A stretch of DNA of 25,206 nt from CAMTWB01 sp037441775 (GTDB lineage Bacteria; Desulfobacterota; Syntrophia; Syntrophales; CAMTWB01), in assembly GCA_037441775.1 (NCBI GenBank), contig JBBIRO010000045.1:1-25206 (forward strand), written 5' to 3'. Position 1 is the first letter of the stretch. Every line of letters starts with the position of its first letter. The notes under the pieces are model-generated. The model had not been told where the DNA came from. It saw only the letters and a program-made list of their open reading frames with translations, and did no database searches. A program made the translations under genes and the position numbers. Below, one piece after another: positions 1-6,408 of the stretch.

Positions 1-52
1 CGCTGGTCTCCGGAACCAGAGGTCGTGGGTTCGAATCCCGCATCGCCCGCCA
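1..52 (+). tRNA. tRNA-Arg(CCG), 3' part, cut by the window edge
   Basis: The anticodon arm is complete: stem CTGGT (3-7), loop CTCCGGA (8-14), stem ACCAG (15-19). The anticodon CCG at 10-12 decodes the arginine codon CGG. A T-arm follows, with stem GTGGG, loop TTCGAAT and stem CCCGC (25-41). Then come the 3' acceptor strand ATCGCCC, discriminator G49 and an encoded CCA at 50-52. The 5' acceptor strand and D-arm lie outside the window. A histidine kinase gene starts only 11 nt after the CCA. Confidence 0.93.
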
Positions 53-62
53 TTTGTGAATT

Positions 63-1214
63 ATGTTTGGATGGAGTGACAAAAAATTTCTAATTCGCCT
101 TGGAATCGTTGCCCTTTTGATTGTCGTCTATATTTTGGGCTTTGTTTATAGCAATATAATTGACAAGCTTAAGGTTGACTTTACTCATTTTGCTTATATT
201 CCCATTGTTCTTTCCGGAATATGGTGGGGTGGAAAAGCGGTAATCGTCGCCTTGCTGTTATCGTTTATGACCCTGTGGCTCAGCCAGGACCATAACACCG
301 GCTTGTTTCCGCTAAATTTTATATTCATTCCCGCTTTTTTTATTTGCATCGCTTTCTTCGTCGGCCATCTCAGATTTAAGTTAACATCCCAGCAGAAGCC
401 CCTGGGGGATACTGAAAATAGACCGCCCCTGGTTAAGTTGGAGGGAAAGCCGGTTAAGCCCGTTGCGGCGGCGGCCACAAAAATGTTGGATGGACAGCCA
501 GTTCACTCGGCCCGGCTGGCCGAACTGGATGAAATGGCCGCGGCCATGGCGCATGAATTAAATCAGCCGCTGACCGGCATCAAAAACTACGCCAAGAACA
601 CCCTCTACATGTTGGATGAGGGAGCAGGCGCCAACGAAGATATCCGGGATAACCTCTTGCAGATATCAAAACAGGTTGATCGCTCAACCAGGATCATCAA
701 CCAGTTGCGGGAGCTTGCCAGACACTCCGAGCATCATTTCCTGCCGCTTAATATCAATGATATCTTGAAAGAAAGCCTGGAATTTCTCGGGCCGCACCTG
801 GCAATATCGGGAATTAACAGCACTGTTACCTTAGGGGACAATCTGCCATTGATCATGGGCGATAAGGTCCGGCTGGAACAGGTCTTTGTCAATATTATAA
901 CCAATGCCCGGCAGGCGATGGAGGGTGTAGAGAAAAGGCGCCTTGCGGTGACAACTTATTTGGATAATACTGATCCCCTGCCCGTCATCGTCCAAGTAAA
1001 GGATACGGGACGCGGCTTCTCGCCAGCAGACACCGAAAAGCTTTTCGCGCCTTTTTACACAACAAAAAATCCCGGCCAGGGGACGGGCCTGGGACTTTCT
1101 ATATCATTGTCAATTATTAAAGATCACCTGGGACATATCGAGGCTTATGGCGAATCAGGGAAAGGCGCCTGTTTTACCATTAAGCTCCCCATGGCATCAC
1201 CCCCCAATTCTTAA
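63..1214 (+). CDS. Membrane-bound sensor histidine kinase (NtrB-like)
   Basis: A 383-aa sensor kinase, the likely partner of the sigma-54 activator 11 nt downstream. Residues about 10-105 hold three to four hydrophobic segments, so the input domain is in the membrane with no large periplasmic domain. A Pro/Ala-rich linker (about 110-145) leads to a HisKA domain with H-box AMAHELNQPL; the phosphorylated His is H164. The ATPase domain has an N-box (NIITNARQAM), G1 (DTGRGF), F-box (PFYTTK) and G2 (GTGLGL), so the kinase looks fully active. ATG at 63 is the furthest upstream start possible, because an in-frame TGA lies at 57-59. No Shine-Dalgarno is visible, and the tRNA-Arg CCA ends 11 nt upstream, so the message may come from the tRNA transcript. 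The signal sensed is unknown; position suggests it controls the hydrogenase operon. Confidence 0.9.
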   Translation: MFGWSDKKFLIRLGIVALLIVVYILGFVYSNIIDKLKVDFTHFAYIPIVLSGIWWGGKAVIVALLLSFMTLWLSQDHNTGLFPLNFIFIPAFFICIAFFVGHLRFKLTSQQKPLGDTENRPPLVKLEGKPVKPVAAAATKMLDGQPVHSARLAELDEMAAAMAHELNQPLTGIKNYAKNTLYMLDEGAGANEDIRDNLLQISKQVDRSTRIINQLRELARHSEHHFLPLNINDILKESLEFLGPHLAISGINSTVTLGDNLPLIMGDKVRLEQVFVNIITNARQAMEGVEKRRLAVTTYLDNTDPLPVIVQVKDTGRGFSPADTEKLFAPFYTTKNPGQGTGLGLSISLSIIKDHLGHIEAYGESGKGACFTIKLPMASPPNS

Positions 1215-1225
1215 ACCTGACACTT

Positions 1226-2629
1226 ATGGGCAAGGCAAACGATAAATACCGCTCCAAAATAGTTGTGATTGATGATGACGAGGCCTCTCGGTTATCTGTT
1301 ACCCAGATGCTTGGGCTTAGGGACTACTCGTGCCAGATGTTCAGCTCCGCGGAAGCCGCAATCGCCTGGCCAAAACTACCCGACGTTGACTGCATTATTG
1401 CCGATGTTAAAATGCCCGGGATGGATGGCGAGGAATTTCTGTCCGAAGTTATTCGCCGCAACTATCAACCACCGGTTATCCTCATCACCGGTCACGGCGA
1501 CATATCCATGGCCGTCCGTGCCCTTAAGGGCGGCGCTTACGATTTTATCGAGAAGCCCTTTGACGATGACCTGATGCTTGCCAGTGTCTTCCGGGCCTGC
1601 GAAAAAACCGCCCTCCAGAGAGAAGCCAATGAACTGAAGCGCCGGCTCAACATGTACAGTTCTTCTGGTGAAGAGATGTTTGGGATGGTGGGCCGCTGTC
1701 GCATAATGCAGGACATCTTTCAACAGGTAGAAGTTATCGCCAAATCCGATTTACCGGTGCTAATCGTCGGTGAAACCGGAACCGGCAAGGAACTGCTGGC
1801 AAGAGCCATTCACAACTCAAGCCAGCGCGCCAAAGGTCCTTTTGTGGCTGTAAACGCCGGCGCTCTTGCCGACAACATGCTGGAGAGCGAACTGTTTGGG
1901 CATGCCAAAGGAGCTTACACCGGCGCGGACAAGGCCCGGGACGGCAAGCTCTTGACCGCCAGCGGTGGAACGTTATTACTGGATGAAATTGAAAGCATTT
2001 CCATCGCGGCACAGATAAAACTTCTGCGGGTACTCGAAGACGGGCTGGTATTCCCCCTGGGAAAGGATGAGCCGCAACGGGTGGATATTCGACTGGTAGC
2101 TACGACCAAGGTTAATCTCATGGACCTTGTCCGGGAGGGCCGGATGCGCCGCGATTTCTATCATCGGATCTTAGTATTCACGATCATGGCTCCGCCGCTC
2201 AGGGAAAGGCCGGAGGACCTGCCGCTGCTAATCTCGCACTTCACAAAATTAGCGGCCAGCCGAAACAGCATCCCCCTGCCGGAAATTCCTGAGCGCACAC
2301 TGGCCGCAATGCTGCGCTATTCATGGCCCGGAAACATCCGTGAACTGAAGCACACCATAGAGAAAATGGTAATCACCTCCACCAACAGAATTATTGGCGA
2401 GTTTACGGAAGACGAAAATTCTGACTTTTCCCGTCTCTTATCGCTGCCGGCAACACCAGGGAGACTGAAAGACGAACTGGAAAAGACGGAACGGGCGGTC
2501 ATTACGCAGTCGTTGAGCGAAAATAACGGCGAGATAAACCTTACCGCCCAGCTATTGGGTATCTCACGAAGGGCACTCTACGAGCGAATGAAAAAATATA
2601 CCCTTCATAAAGAAGAGTTTCGTCAATAG
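1226..2629 (+). CDS. Sigma-54-dependent response regulator, NtrC family
   Basis: A 467-aa transcriptional activator in three domains. The receiver (about 10-125) has the acidic pocket D16-D18, phosphoacceptor D60 (ADVKMPGMDG), T88 and K110. The AAA+ domain (about 150-390) has Walker A GETGTGKE (182-189), the sigma-54 contact loop as GAYTGA (229-234, a common Phe-to-Tyr variant of GAFTGA) and Walker B GGTLLLDEIE. The C-terminal Fis-type helix-turn-helix (about 435-460, LGISRRALYERMKKY) binds DNA. It is translated 11 nt after the kinase gene, making a classic two-component pair. By family it should oligomerise on phosphorylation and open sigma-54 promoters. Such a promoter lies 0.5 kb downstream, ahead of the hydrogenase operon, so that operon is the natural target. 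This target is inferred. Confidence 0.94.
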   Translation: MGKANDKYRSKIVVIDDDEASRLSVTQMLGLRDYSCQMFSSAEAAIAWPKLPDVDCIIADVKMPGMDGEEFLSEVIRRNYQPPVILITGHGDISMAVRALKGGAYDFIEKPFDDDLMLASVFRACEKTALQREANELKRRLNMYSSSGEEMFGMVGRCRIMQDIFQQVEVIAKSDLPVLIVGETGTGKELLARAIHNSSQRAKGPFVAVNAGALADNMLESELFGHAKGAYTGADKARDGKLLTASGGTLLLDEIESISIAAQIKLLRVLEDGLVFPLGKDEPQRVDIRLVATTKVNLMDLVREGRMRRDFYHRILVFTIMAPPLRERPEDLPLLISHFTKLAASRNSIPLPEIPERTLAAMLRYSWPGNIRELKHTIEKMVITSTNRIIGEFTEDENSDFSRLLSLPATPGRLKDELEKTERAVITQSLSENNGEINLTAQLLGISRRALYERMKKYTLHKEEFRQ

Positions 2630-2642
2630 CTTACGCCCATTT

Positions 2643-2664
2643 TTGACGACTTCGTAAAAAGTCG
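2643..2664 (+). repeat. Interspersed repeat copy 1 (TTGACGACTTCGTAAAAA core)
   Basis: The 18-bp core at 2643-2660 matches 21193-21210 in 17 of 18 positions, and both copies lie just after the end of an operon. Here the core also forms a hairpin: CGACTT (2647-2652), loop CGTAAA, AAGTCG (2659-2664). I recall similar sequences scattered between genes in Desulfobacterota genomes, but that is memory and not something this window can show. The hairpin may also help end transcription of the two-component genes, though no T-run follows. Confidence 0.55.
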
Positions 2665-2680
2665 GGAAACCTCACATCTT

Positions 2681-2706
2681 GTCATTCCCACACAGGCGTG
2701 AATGAC
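2681..2706 (+). repeat. REP-like palindrome (GTCATTC...GAATGAC)
   Basis: GTCATTC (2681-2687) pairs perfectly with GAATGAC (2700-2706) around a 12-nt centre. This resembles the common short palindromic repeat built on GTCATTCCCGC...GCGGGAATGAC found between genes of many Proteobacteria. Only one copy is seen here, so membership of a repeat family is inferred from the sequence pattern. Confidence 0.5.
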
Positions 2707-3011
2707 GCCGCGGGGGTTTCTTACCGCGCTGTCATTTTTTAAATTAAGCAAAAACGATGGATACTTCCCTGATTAAATTACCTTCAAAATAATACGGGAA
2801 GCGTCTCTGATTGAGAAATGTGCATAAATCTCCCCTGCCCCGCCCAGATACTTCTTTCTTTTTTATCTCATTCTAACAGGCACTTATGCATTTTAAGATC
2901 AAATAGCGCCGGGCATGGGCGATCTGTGCCTTTCTTAACAGCTTCGCGCCCGCATAATAATTTATTGCCGCTTTCCTGCCGGCGGATATGTTTCCGGTTT
3001 TTTGAGGCGCA

Positions 3012-3075
3012 TTATAACTTCGGTAATTAATCAGTTTAGCTTATAACGCAGACCCTCAGGACATATCGTTTATAA
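3012..3075 (+). promoter_or_regulatory. Three TTATAA motifs at exact 29-bp intervals: candidate activator sites
   Basis: TTATAA occurs at 3012-3017, 3041-3046 and 3070-3075, so successive starts are exactly 29 bp apart. Each has related flanks, best seen as TTATAA followed by T/C and a GC-rich end: revcomp GTTATAATGCGC, then GCTTATAACGC, then GTTTATAATGTTGCG. The last motif ends 21 bp before the GG of the -24 element. They are candidate binding sites for the adjacent NtrC-family regulator or another factor. No binding data can be read from the sequence. Confidence 0.35.
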
Positions 3076-3095
3076 TGTTGCGTCAGTGGTAACTA

Positions 3096-3111
3096 TGGCA
3101 AGATTATTGCT
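3096..3111 (+). promoter_or_regulatory. Sigma-54 (-24/-12) promoter of the hydrogenase operon
   Basis: TGGCAAGATTATTGCT matches the sigma-54 consensus TGGCAC-N5-TTGCW, with the invariant GG at 3097-3098 and GC at 3109-3110 separated by exactly 10 nt. Transcription would start near 3121, giving a leader of about 50 nt before the first hydrogenase gene. An NtrC-type activator gene immediately upstream supports the call. Confidence 0.75.
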
Positions 3112-3172
3112 GTAGCGCTGCTGAAGTTGTAAAATTAAACCTAAATCGATTTCTACTTAAGGAGCATGAGCC

Positions 3173-3691
3173 ATGAACGTAACCGCGCAGGCAACTCAGT
3201 GCCACTGTGATCATCAATCAGACGACGCAGCTCTTTTTTCCCAACTGGACATTGTTCTTAGTGATTACAAAGACAAGAAGGGATCCCTGATTCCCGTTTT
3301 ACAGTACGCCCAGGCAATTTTCGGCTACCTGCCGGAAGGTGCAATCAAAAGAATATCGGAACAATTAGGAAAGTCGTACAGCGAGGTTTACGGGGTAATC
3401 GGGTTTTACTCATTTTTTTCAACCGTTCCCCGGGGCAAGCACCTGATTAGAGTTTGCCTGGGAACGGCTTGTTACGTTCGCGGCGGCAAACAGGTAATAG
3501 ACAGTCTTAAAAAAAGTTTGAAGATTGACGTCGGCGGCACAACTGAGGATCGGCTATTTTCCCTTTCGATTGTGCGGTGTATTGGAGCTTGCGGTCTCGC
3601 GCCGGCCATTATGGTGGACAATGTCGTTCATCAGCGCGTCAAGCCGTCAAAAGTTGATCAGCTCCTTGCCCAATATTCCGCCGAGAATTGA
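3173..3691 (+). CDS. hndA: [FeFe]-hydrogenase NuoE-like subunit (HndA/HydC type, 2Fe-2S)
   Basis: A 172-aa thioredoxin-fold iron-sulfur protein of the NuoE family, the small diaphorase subunit of HndABCD/HydABC-type hydrogenases. It should carry one [2Fe-2S] cluster on C95, C100, C136 and C140 (C-x4-C, then C-x3-C), passing electrons to or from the NuoF-like flavoprotein. Motifs typical of the family are visible: YLPEGAIKRISEQLG, then EVYGVIGFYSFF. An N-terminal Cys/His-rich stretch (C10, H11, C12, H14) is extra to the usual fold. The ATG at 3173 has a strong AAGGAG 8 nt upstream. It is the first gene after the sigma-54 promoter. The rest of the complex is separated from it by four signalling-type genes. 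Confidence 0.92.
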   Translation: MNVTAQATQCHCDHQSDDAALFSQLDIVLSDYKDKKGSLIPVLQYAQAIFGYLPEGAIKRISEQLGKSYSEVYGVIGFYSFFSTVPRGKHLIRVCLGTACYVRGGKQVIDSLKKSLKIDVGGTTEDRLFSLSIVRCIGACGLAPAIMVDNVVHQRVKPSKVDQLLAQYSAEN

Positions 3692-3715
3692 TTATCCGCA
3701 ACGGCGACCAGTAAC

Positions 3716-3761
3716 GGTAAGCATTGGGCCATAATCTGCCGCTTACCTCACGCCCTGAGGT
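3716..3761 (+). promoter_or_regulatory. Two overlapping, mutually exclusive hairpins in the hndA-DRTGG gap
   Basis: GGTAAGC (3716-3722) pairs perfectly with GCTTACC (3741-3747). ACCTCA (3745-3750) pairs perfectly with TGAGGT (3756-3761). The two share bases 3745-3747 and cannot form together. No T-run follows. The arrangement could affect RNA processing or expression between the first gene and the cassette behind it; the role is unproven. Confidence 0.3.
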
Positions 3762-3788
3762 CAGGATCAACATCAGAAAGGGAAGCAG

Positions 3789-4148
3789 GTGAATCTGGGA
3801 GAAATAGCAAAGCTTCTCGACGCTGAAGTTCTGGTTGGAGAAAGTTGTCTGGGAGTTTCCGTATCCTCAGCCTTTGTTGCTGACCTGATGAGTGATGTTT
3901 TGGCCTACGCCAAACCGGGGTCTATATTGATTACCGGCTTGATAAGTCAACAGATCCTGCGAACCGCTGATTTGCTGGATATTACCGCAGTCGTCATGGG
4001 CGGCGGCAAAAAACCATCGCCGGAAGTCCTGCGACTGGCTAAGGAACTGGATATTCCCTTGATCACGTCCAAGTTCATTCTTTTTGAAATCGCGGGCCGA
4101 TTATATTCGCAAGGGATCAGGGGATGCATAGAAAAAGTGGAAGATTAA
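3789..4148 (+). CDS. DRTGG-domain protein 1 of the hydrogenase operon
   Basis: A 119-aa protein made almost entirely of one DRTGG domain (about 25-105), an alpha/beta domain also found in phosphotransacetylase-type proteins and CBS-domain proteins. Signature features are SAFVADLMSDVL, a GS-I-LITG strand-turn, VVMGGGKKPSPEVL, and IPLITSKFILFEIAGRLY. It has no catalytic motif I recognise, so it is more likely a ligand-binding or scaffold module than an enzyme. It starts with GTG (3789), preceded by AAAGGGA. The next gene is a paralogue. DRTGG genes beside PHP and HATPase genes are familiar in [FeFe]-hydrogenase operons of anaerobes, but I know of no established function. It may be labelled HPr-kinase-like in databases on weak grounds. 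Confidence 0.8.
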   Translation: MNLGEIAKLLDAEVLVGESCLGVSVSSAFVADLMSDVLAYAKPGSILITGLISQQILRTADLLDITAVVMGGGKKPSPEVLRLAKELDIPLITSKFILFEIAGRLYSQGIRGCIEKVED

Positions 4149-4173
4149 TTTTTTAACCTGCAGGAAGTGATCC

Positions 4174-4515
4174 TTGGATTTAGAATTTATTGTAAAAACC
4201 CTGAATCTTCAGGTTAGCGCCGCGGCCGATAAATTAAAAAGGCAAGTTTGCGGCGGTTACACGGGGGATCTCCTCAGTGACGTTATTGGCAACAGTACTG
4301 AGGGTGATATTTGGATAACCAGGCAGATCCATCAAAACATTGTCGCGGTCGCGAGCCTGAAAAGCCTGGCGGGCATTGTGCTGGTTCAGGGAAGCGAACC
4401 TACGCCAGATACGATTGAACGAGCCAACCGGGAGGGCATCCCCCTCATGACTTCGGACCTAACTTCTTTTCAACTATCGGGAAGGATATACAAACTTCTC
4501 CATAAAGAGGTCTAA
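4174..4515 (+). CDS. DRTGG-domain protein 2 of the hydrogenase operon
   Basis: A 113-aa paralogue of the preceding protein with the same domain: GGYTGDLLSDVIGN, then GDIWITRQIHQNIVAVASL, then GIVLVQGSEPTPDTIERA, then IPLMTSDLTSFQLSGRIY. The GGYTGDLLSD element is closer to the family consensus than in protein 1, so the pair has diverged and may form a heterodimer (inference). The start is TTG at 4174, preceded by AGGAAG at 4162-4167; no in-frame ATG exists near the beginning. The gap from protein 1 is only 25 nt, and the PHP gene starts 28 nt downstream. No enzymatic residues are recognised. Confidence 0.8.
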   Translation: MDLEFIVKTLNLQVSAAADKLKRQVCGGYTGDLLSDVIGNSTEGDIWITRQIHQNIVAVASLKSLAGIVLVQGSEPTPDTIERANREGIPLMTSDLTSFQLSGRIYKLLHKEV

Positions 4516-4543
4516 CTAACGGCCATGCAGGCAAGATTCGACC

Positions 4544-5326
4544 ATGCCCACTGCGGAAAAATATCAAACGGAATCGAATTCAAACGAATCGATCCAGCGG
4601 TTTCGTTGCGATTTGCATGTTCATACCTGTCTTTCCCCCTGCGCCGAGCTCGATATGTATCCCCAGGCGATCGTGGAAAAGGCGCTGGCGGAAAAAATAG
4701 ATATTCTGGGCATTTGCGACCATAATGCATCGGAAAACGTAAGTTATGTGATCAAGGCGGCCGCAGGGAAACCCCTGATGGTAATGCCGGGAATGGAAAT
4801 AACCAGCCGCGAAGAAGTTCATGTGCTGGCTCTATTTGGTTCACTGACCGACCTTATAATTATGCAGGAAACCATTTATAAACATCTTGCCGGAATGAAC
4901 AGGGAGGAAATATTCGGCTGCCAGGCCATCGTTAACGCCGATGACCAGGTTGAAGGATTTAACGACCATTTTCTTCTGGGGGCAACCAGTCTATCACTGC
5001 TGGAAATTGTTGCCCACATTCATCGCCTTAATGGATTGGCCATCGCCGCTCATATCGACAGAGAAAGCTTCGGGGTGCTTGGACAGTTGGGGTTTATCGA
5101 TCCCGATTGGCCTTTTGACGCCCTGGAAGTGTCGCGGGCCACGGGTATCCGCCAGGCAAGGCTCAAGTACCAGGAACTATCCAGATATCCATTTCTGGAA
5201 TCATCTGACGCACACTTTATCAGAGATATCGGACGCGGGGGAACAGATGTGTTTATGCGGGACGGCAGTATCGAAGAATTAAAAATGGCTTTTCAGGGTC
5301 GTGATGGAAGATACGTCCGGGAGTAA
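4544..5326 (+). CDS. PHP-domain metal-dependent phosphoesterase
   Basis: A 260-aa protein of the PHP family (polymerase and histidinol phosphatase-like), which hydrolyses phosphoesters using a cluster of metal ions. The expected ligands are visible in order: H25 and H27 (DLHVHT), D59-H60 (ICDHNA), E85 (GMEITSRE), H93 (EVHVLALFG), H170 (AAHIDR) and D222/H224 (SSDAH). Homologues are often annotated as putative phosphoesterases; the substrate is unknown. The first 20 residues are poorly conserved-looking, so the exact start is less certain than the domain. It stops 3 nt before the HATPase gene, which suggests translational coupling. Sitting between DRTGG and HATPase genes, it could reverse a phosphorylation made by the ATPase (inference). 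Confidence 0.86.
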   Translation: MPTAEKYQTESNSNESIQRFRCDLHVHTCLSPCAELDMYPQAIVEKALAEKIDILGICDHNASENVSYVIKAAAGKPLMVMPGMEITSREEVHVLALFGSLTDLIIMQETIYKHLAGMNREEIFGCQAIVNADDQVEGFNDHFLLGATSLSLLEIVAHIHRLNGLAIAAHIDRESFGVLGQLGFIDPDWPFDALEVSRATGIRQARLKYQELSRYPFLESSDAHFIRDIGRGGTDVFMRDGSIEELKMAFQGRDGRYVRE

Positions 5327-5329
5327 CCA

Positions 5330-5878
5330 TTGCTGGAACTGTCACTACATATTTTGGATATTGTTGAAAATTCTACCCGGGCCAGGGCAAAAACGGTACT
5401 GATAACAATCAAGGAAGAGACGGAAAAAGACCTTCTTACCCTAGAGATTAGCGATGACGGTTCCGGAATGGATGAAACGACTTTGAAGCGGCTCACTGAC
5501 CCATTCTTCACCACCAAAAGCGTTCGCAAGATCGGATTGGGCCTGCCGCTATTGGCTCAAGCGGCGGAAACCGCGGGCGGAACTCTGGCGGTAATATCTT
5601 CTCCGGGAGAGGGCACAAAGGTAACGGCGCTTTTCAAGCTCAGCCACATCGACAGACAGCCCCTGGGAGATATGGCAAGCACATTTATTGCCATGATAAC
5701 CGGAAATCCGGACAAGGACTTCATTTACCGGCATGTCCATAACGCAAATGAGTATCTTTTGGATACCCGTGAAATCAAAGAGGGCATCGAGGACGTGGAG
5801 ATCACTAACCCCGATGTTCTTAATTTTTTAAGGGAAAATATTAAAAGGGGCATTGCCGATATCGGCGCGCAGGCGTAA
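5330..5878 (+). CDS. Stand-alone HATPase_c (GHKL) protein, anti-sigma/kinase-like
   Basis: A 182-aa ATP-binding protein with only the catalytic domain of a histidine kinase. It has an N-box (DIVENSTRA), G1 (DDGSGMD), F-like box (DPFFTTK) and G2 (IGLGLPLL), but no HisKA or sensor domain. That makes it resemble serine-kinase anti-sigma factors of the SpoIIAB/RsbW kind or split kinases. About 70 C-terminal residues after the ATPase domain (from HIDRQPLGDMA) form an extra region that I do not recognise. The start is TTG at 5330, with GGGAG at 5319-5323, directly after the PHP stop. Homologues are common in hydrogenase operons of anaerobes. Its protein target is unknown; candidates are the DRTGG proteins or the downstream receiver-PAS protein (inference). 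Confidence 0.82.
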   Translation: MLELSLHILDIVENSTRARAKTVLITIKEETEKDLLTLEISDDGSGMDETTLKRLTDPFFTTKSVRKIGLGLPLLAQAAETAGGTLAVISSPGEGTKVTALFKLSHIDRQPLGDMASTFIAMITGNPDKDFIYRHVHNANEYLLDTREIKEGIEDVEITNPDVLNFLRENIKRGIADIGAQA

Positions 5879-5978
5879 AGGAGCTATCTTGCGTTGCCCA
5901 TTGACTTGAGTATCCGGGGCCGGTCTTGAACCAACAGTGAAGACGGCATCATCTAAATAATTATGGAAGGGGAGAGAT

Positions 5979-6347
5979 ATGACAAAGATTACAATTGCTG
6001 ATTTAAAAAAGATCAAAGATAAAATTCATTCCCAGACCGAGATGCGAGAGGGGACCTTCAAAGGCAAGGTAACCGTTCACATGGGCACCTGCGGTATTGC
6101 CGCCGGAGCAAGAATTGTTATGGACTCTCTGATGGGGGCAATTGCTGAAGCCGATGCGTCCGGAATCGTCGTTACCACATCGGGCTGCGCGGGGTTATGC
6201 AGCCAGGAACCGATGGTCACAGTGGAAATTGCCGGGCAGGAACCGGTAATTTACAGCAAAATGGACGCCAACAAAATGAAGCAGGTATTCAAGAGGCATG
6301 TTCTGGAAGGTGAAGTTCAGACCCAGTTTGCACTGGCCAGAGGCTGA
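5979..6347 (+). CDS. hndB: (2Fe-2S) ferredoxin-like subunit, HndB type
   Basis: A 122-aa thioredoxin-like ferredoxin domain protein matching HndB of NADP-reducing [FeFe] hydrogenases. The core is VHMGTCGIAAGARIVMDSL and SGCAGLCSQEPMV. Only three cysteines are present, C38, C70 and C74, whereas the classical fold uses four. The second Cys of the first pair is replaced within GIAAGA, so cluster binding is uncertain or needs another ligand. This may be usual for HndB. It probably helps connect the NuoF-like subunit to the others. ATG at 5979 has AAGGGGAG just upstream. A 100-nt gap before it and a 61-nt gap after it separate the cassette from the big subunits. Confidence 0.85.
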   Translation: MTKITIADLKKIKDKIHSQTEMREGTFKGKVTVHMGTCGIAAGARIVMDSLMGAIAEADASGIVVTTSGCAGLCSQEPMVTVEIAGQEPVIYSKMDANKMKQVFKRHVLEGEVQTQFALARG

Positions 6348-6408
6348 ATCCTTAAGTGAAACTCTCGATAAAACGTGAAAATAATATTGTAAGGAGGATA
6401 AAATCCGT

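Larger units (their letters stand above)
2630..3172 (+). other. Gene-free regulatory region upstream of the hydrogenase operon
   Basis: No convincing coding sequence is present. The one open frame (about 2818-3030) has Cys/His/Pro-rich composition, no ribosome binding site and no recognisable family. The stretch contains two palindromic repeat elements just after the regulator gene (2643-2664 and 2681-2706), an AT-rich middle, three TTATAA motifs 29 bp apart (3012-3075), and a -24/-12 promoter (3096-3111). This layout, with distal activator sites and a sigma-54 promoter close to the gene, is what an NtrC-type activator uses. Confidence 0.6.

Noticed and set aside
1..52. tRNA-Arg end as an integration (att) site, making the window a genomic island between two tRNAs
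   Set aside because: No direct repeat of the tRNA 3' end is seen inside the window, and there is no integrase, transposase or phage gene. The two tRNAs are different and both look intact as far as visible.
2818..3030. 70-codon open frame in the region before the hydrogenase operon
   Set aside because: No ribosome site, unusual Cys/His/Pro-rich composition, no family resemblance, and its 3' part overlaps the TTATAA motif region.
3012..3075. The regularly spaced TTATAA motifs as a CRISPR array or iteron origin
   Set aside because: The repeats are only 6 bp with loose flanks and three copies; no cas or replication initiator gene is present.
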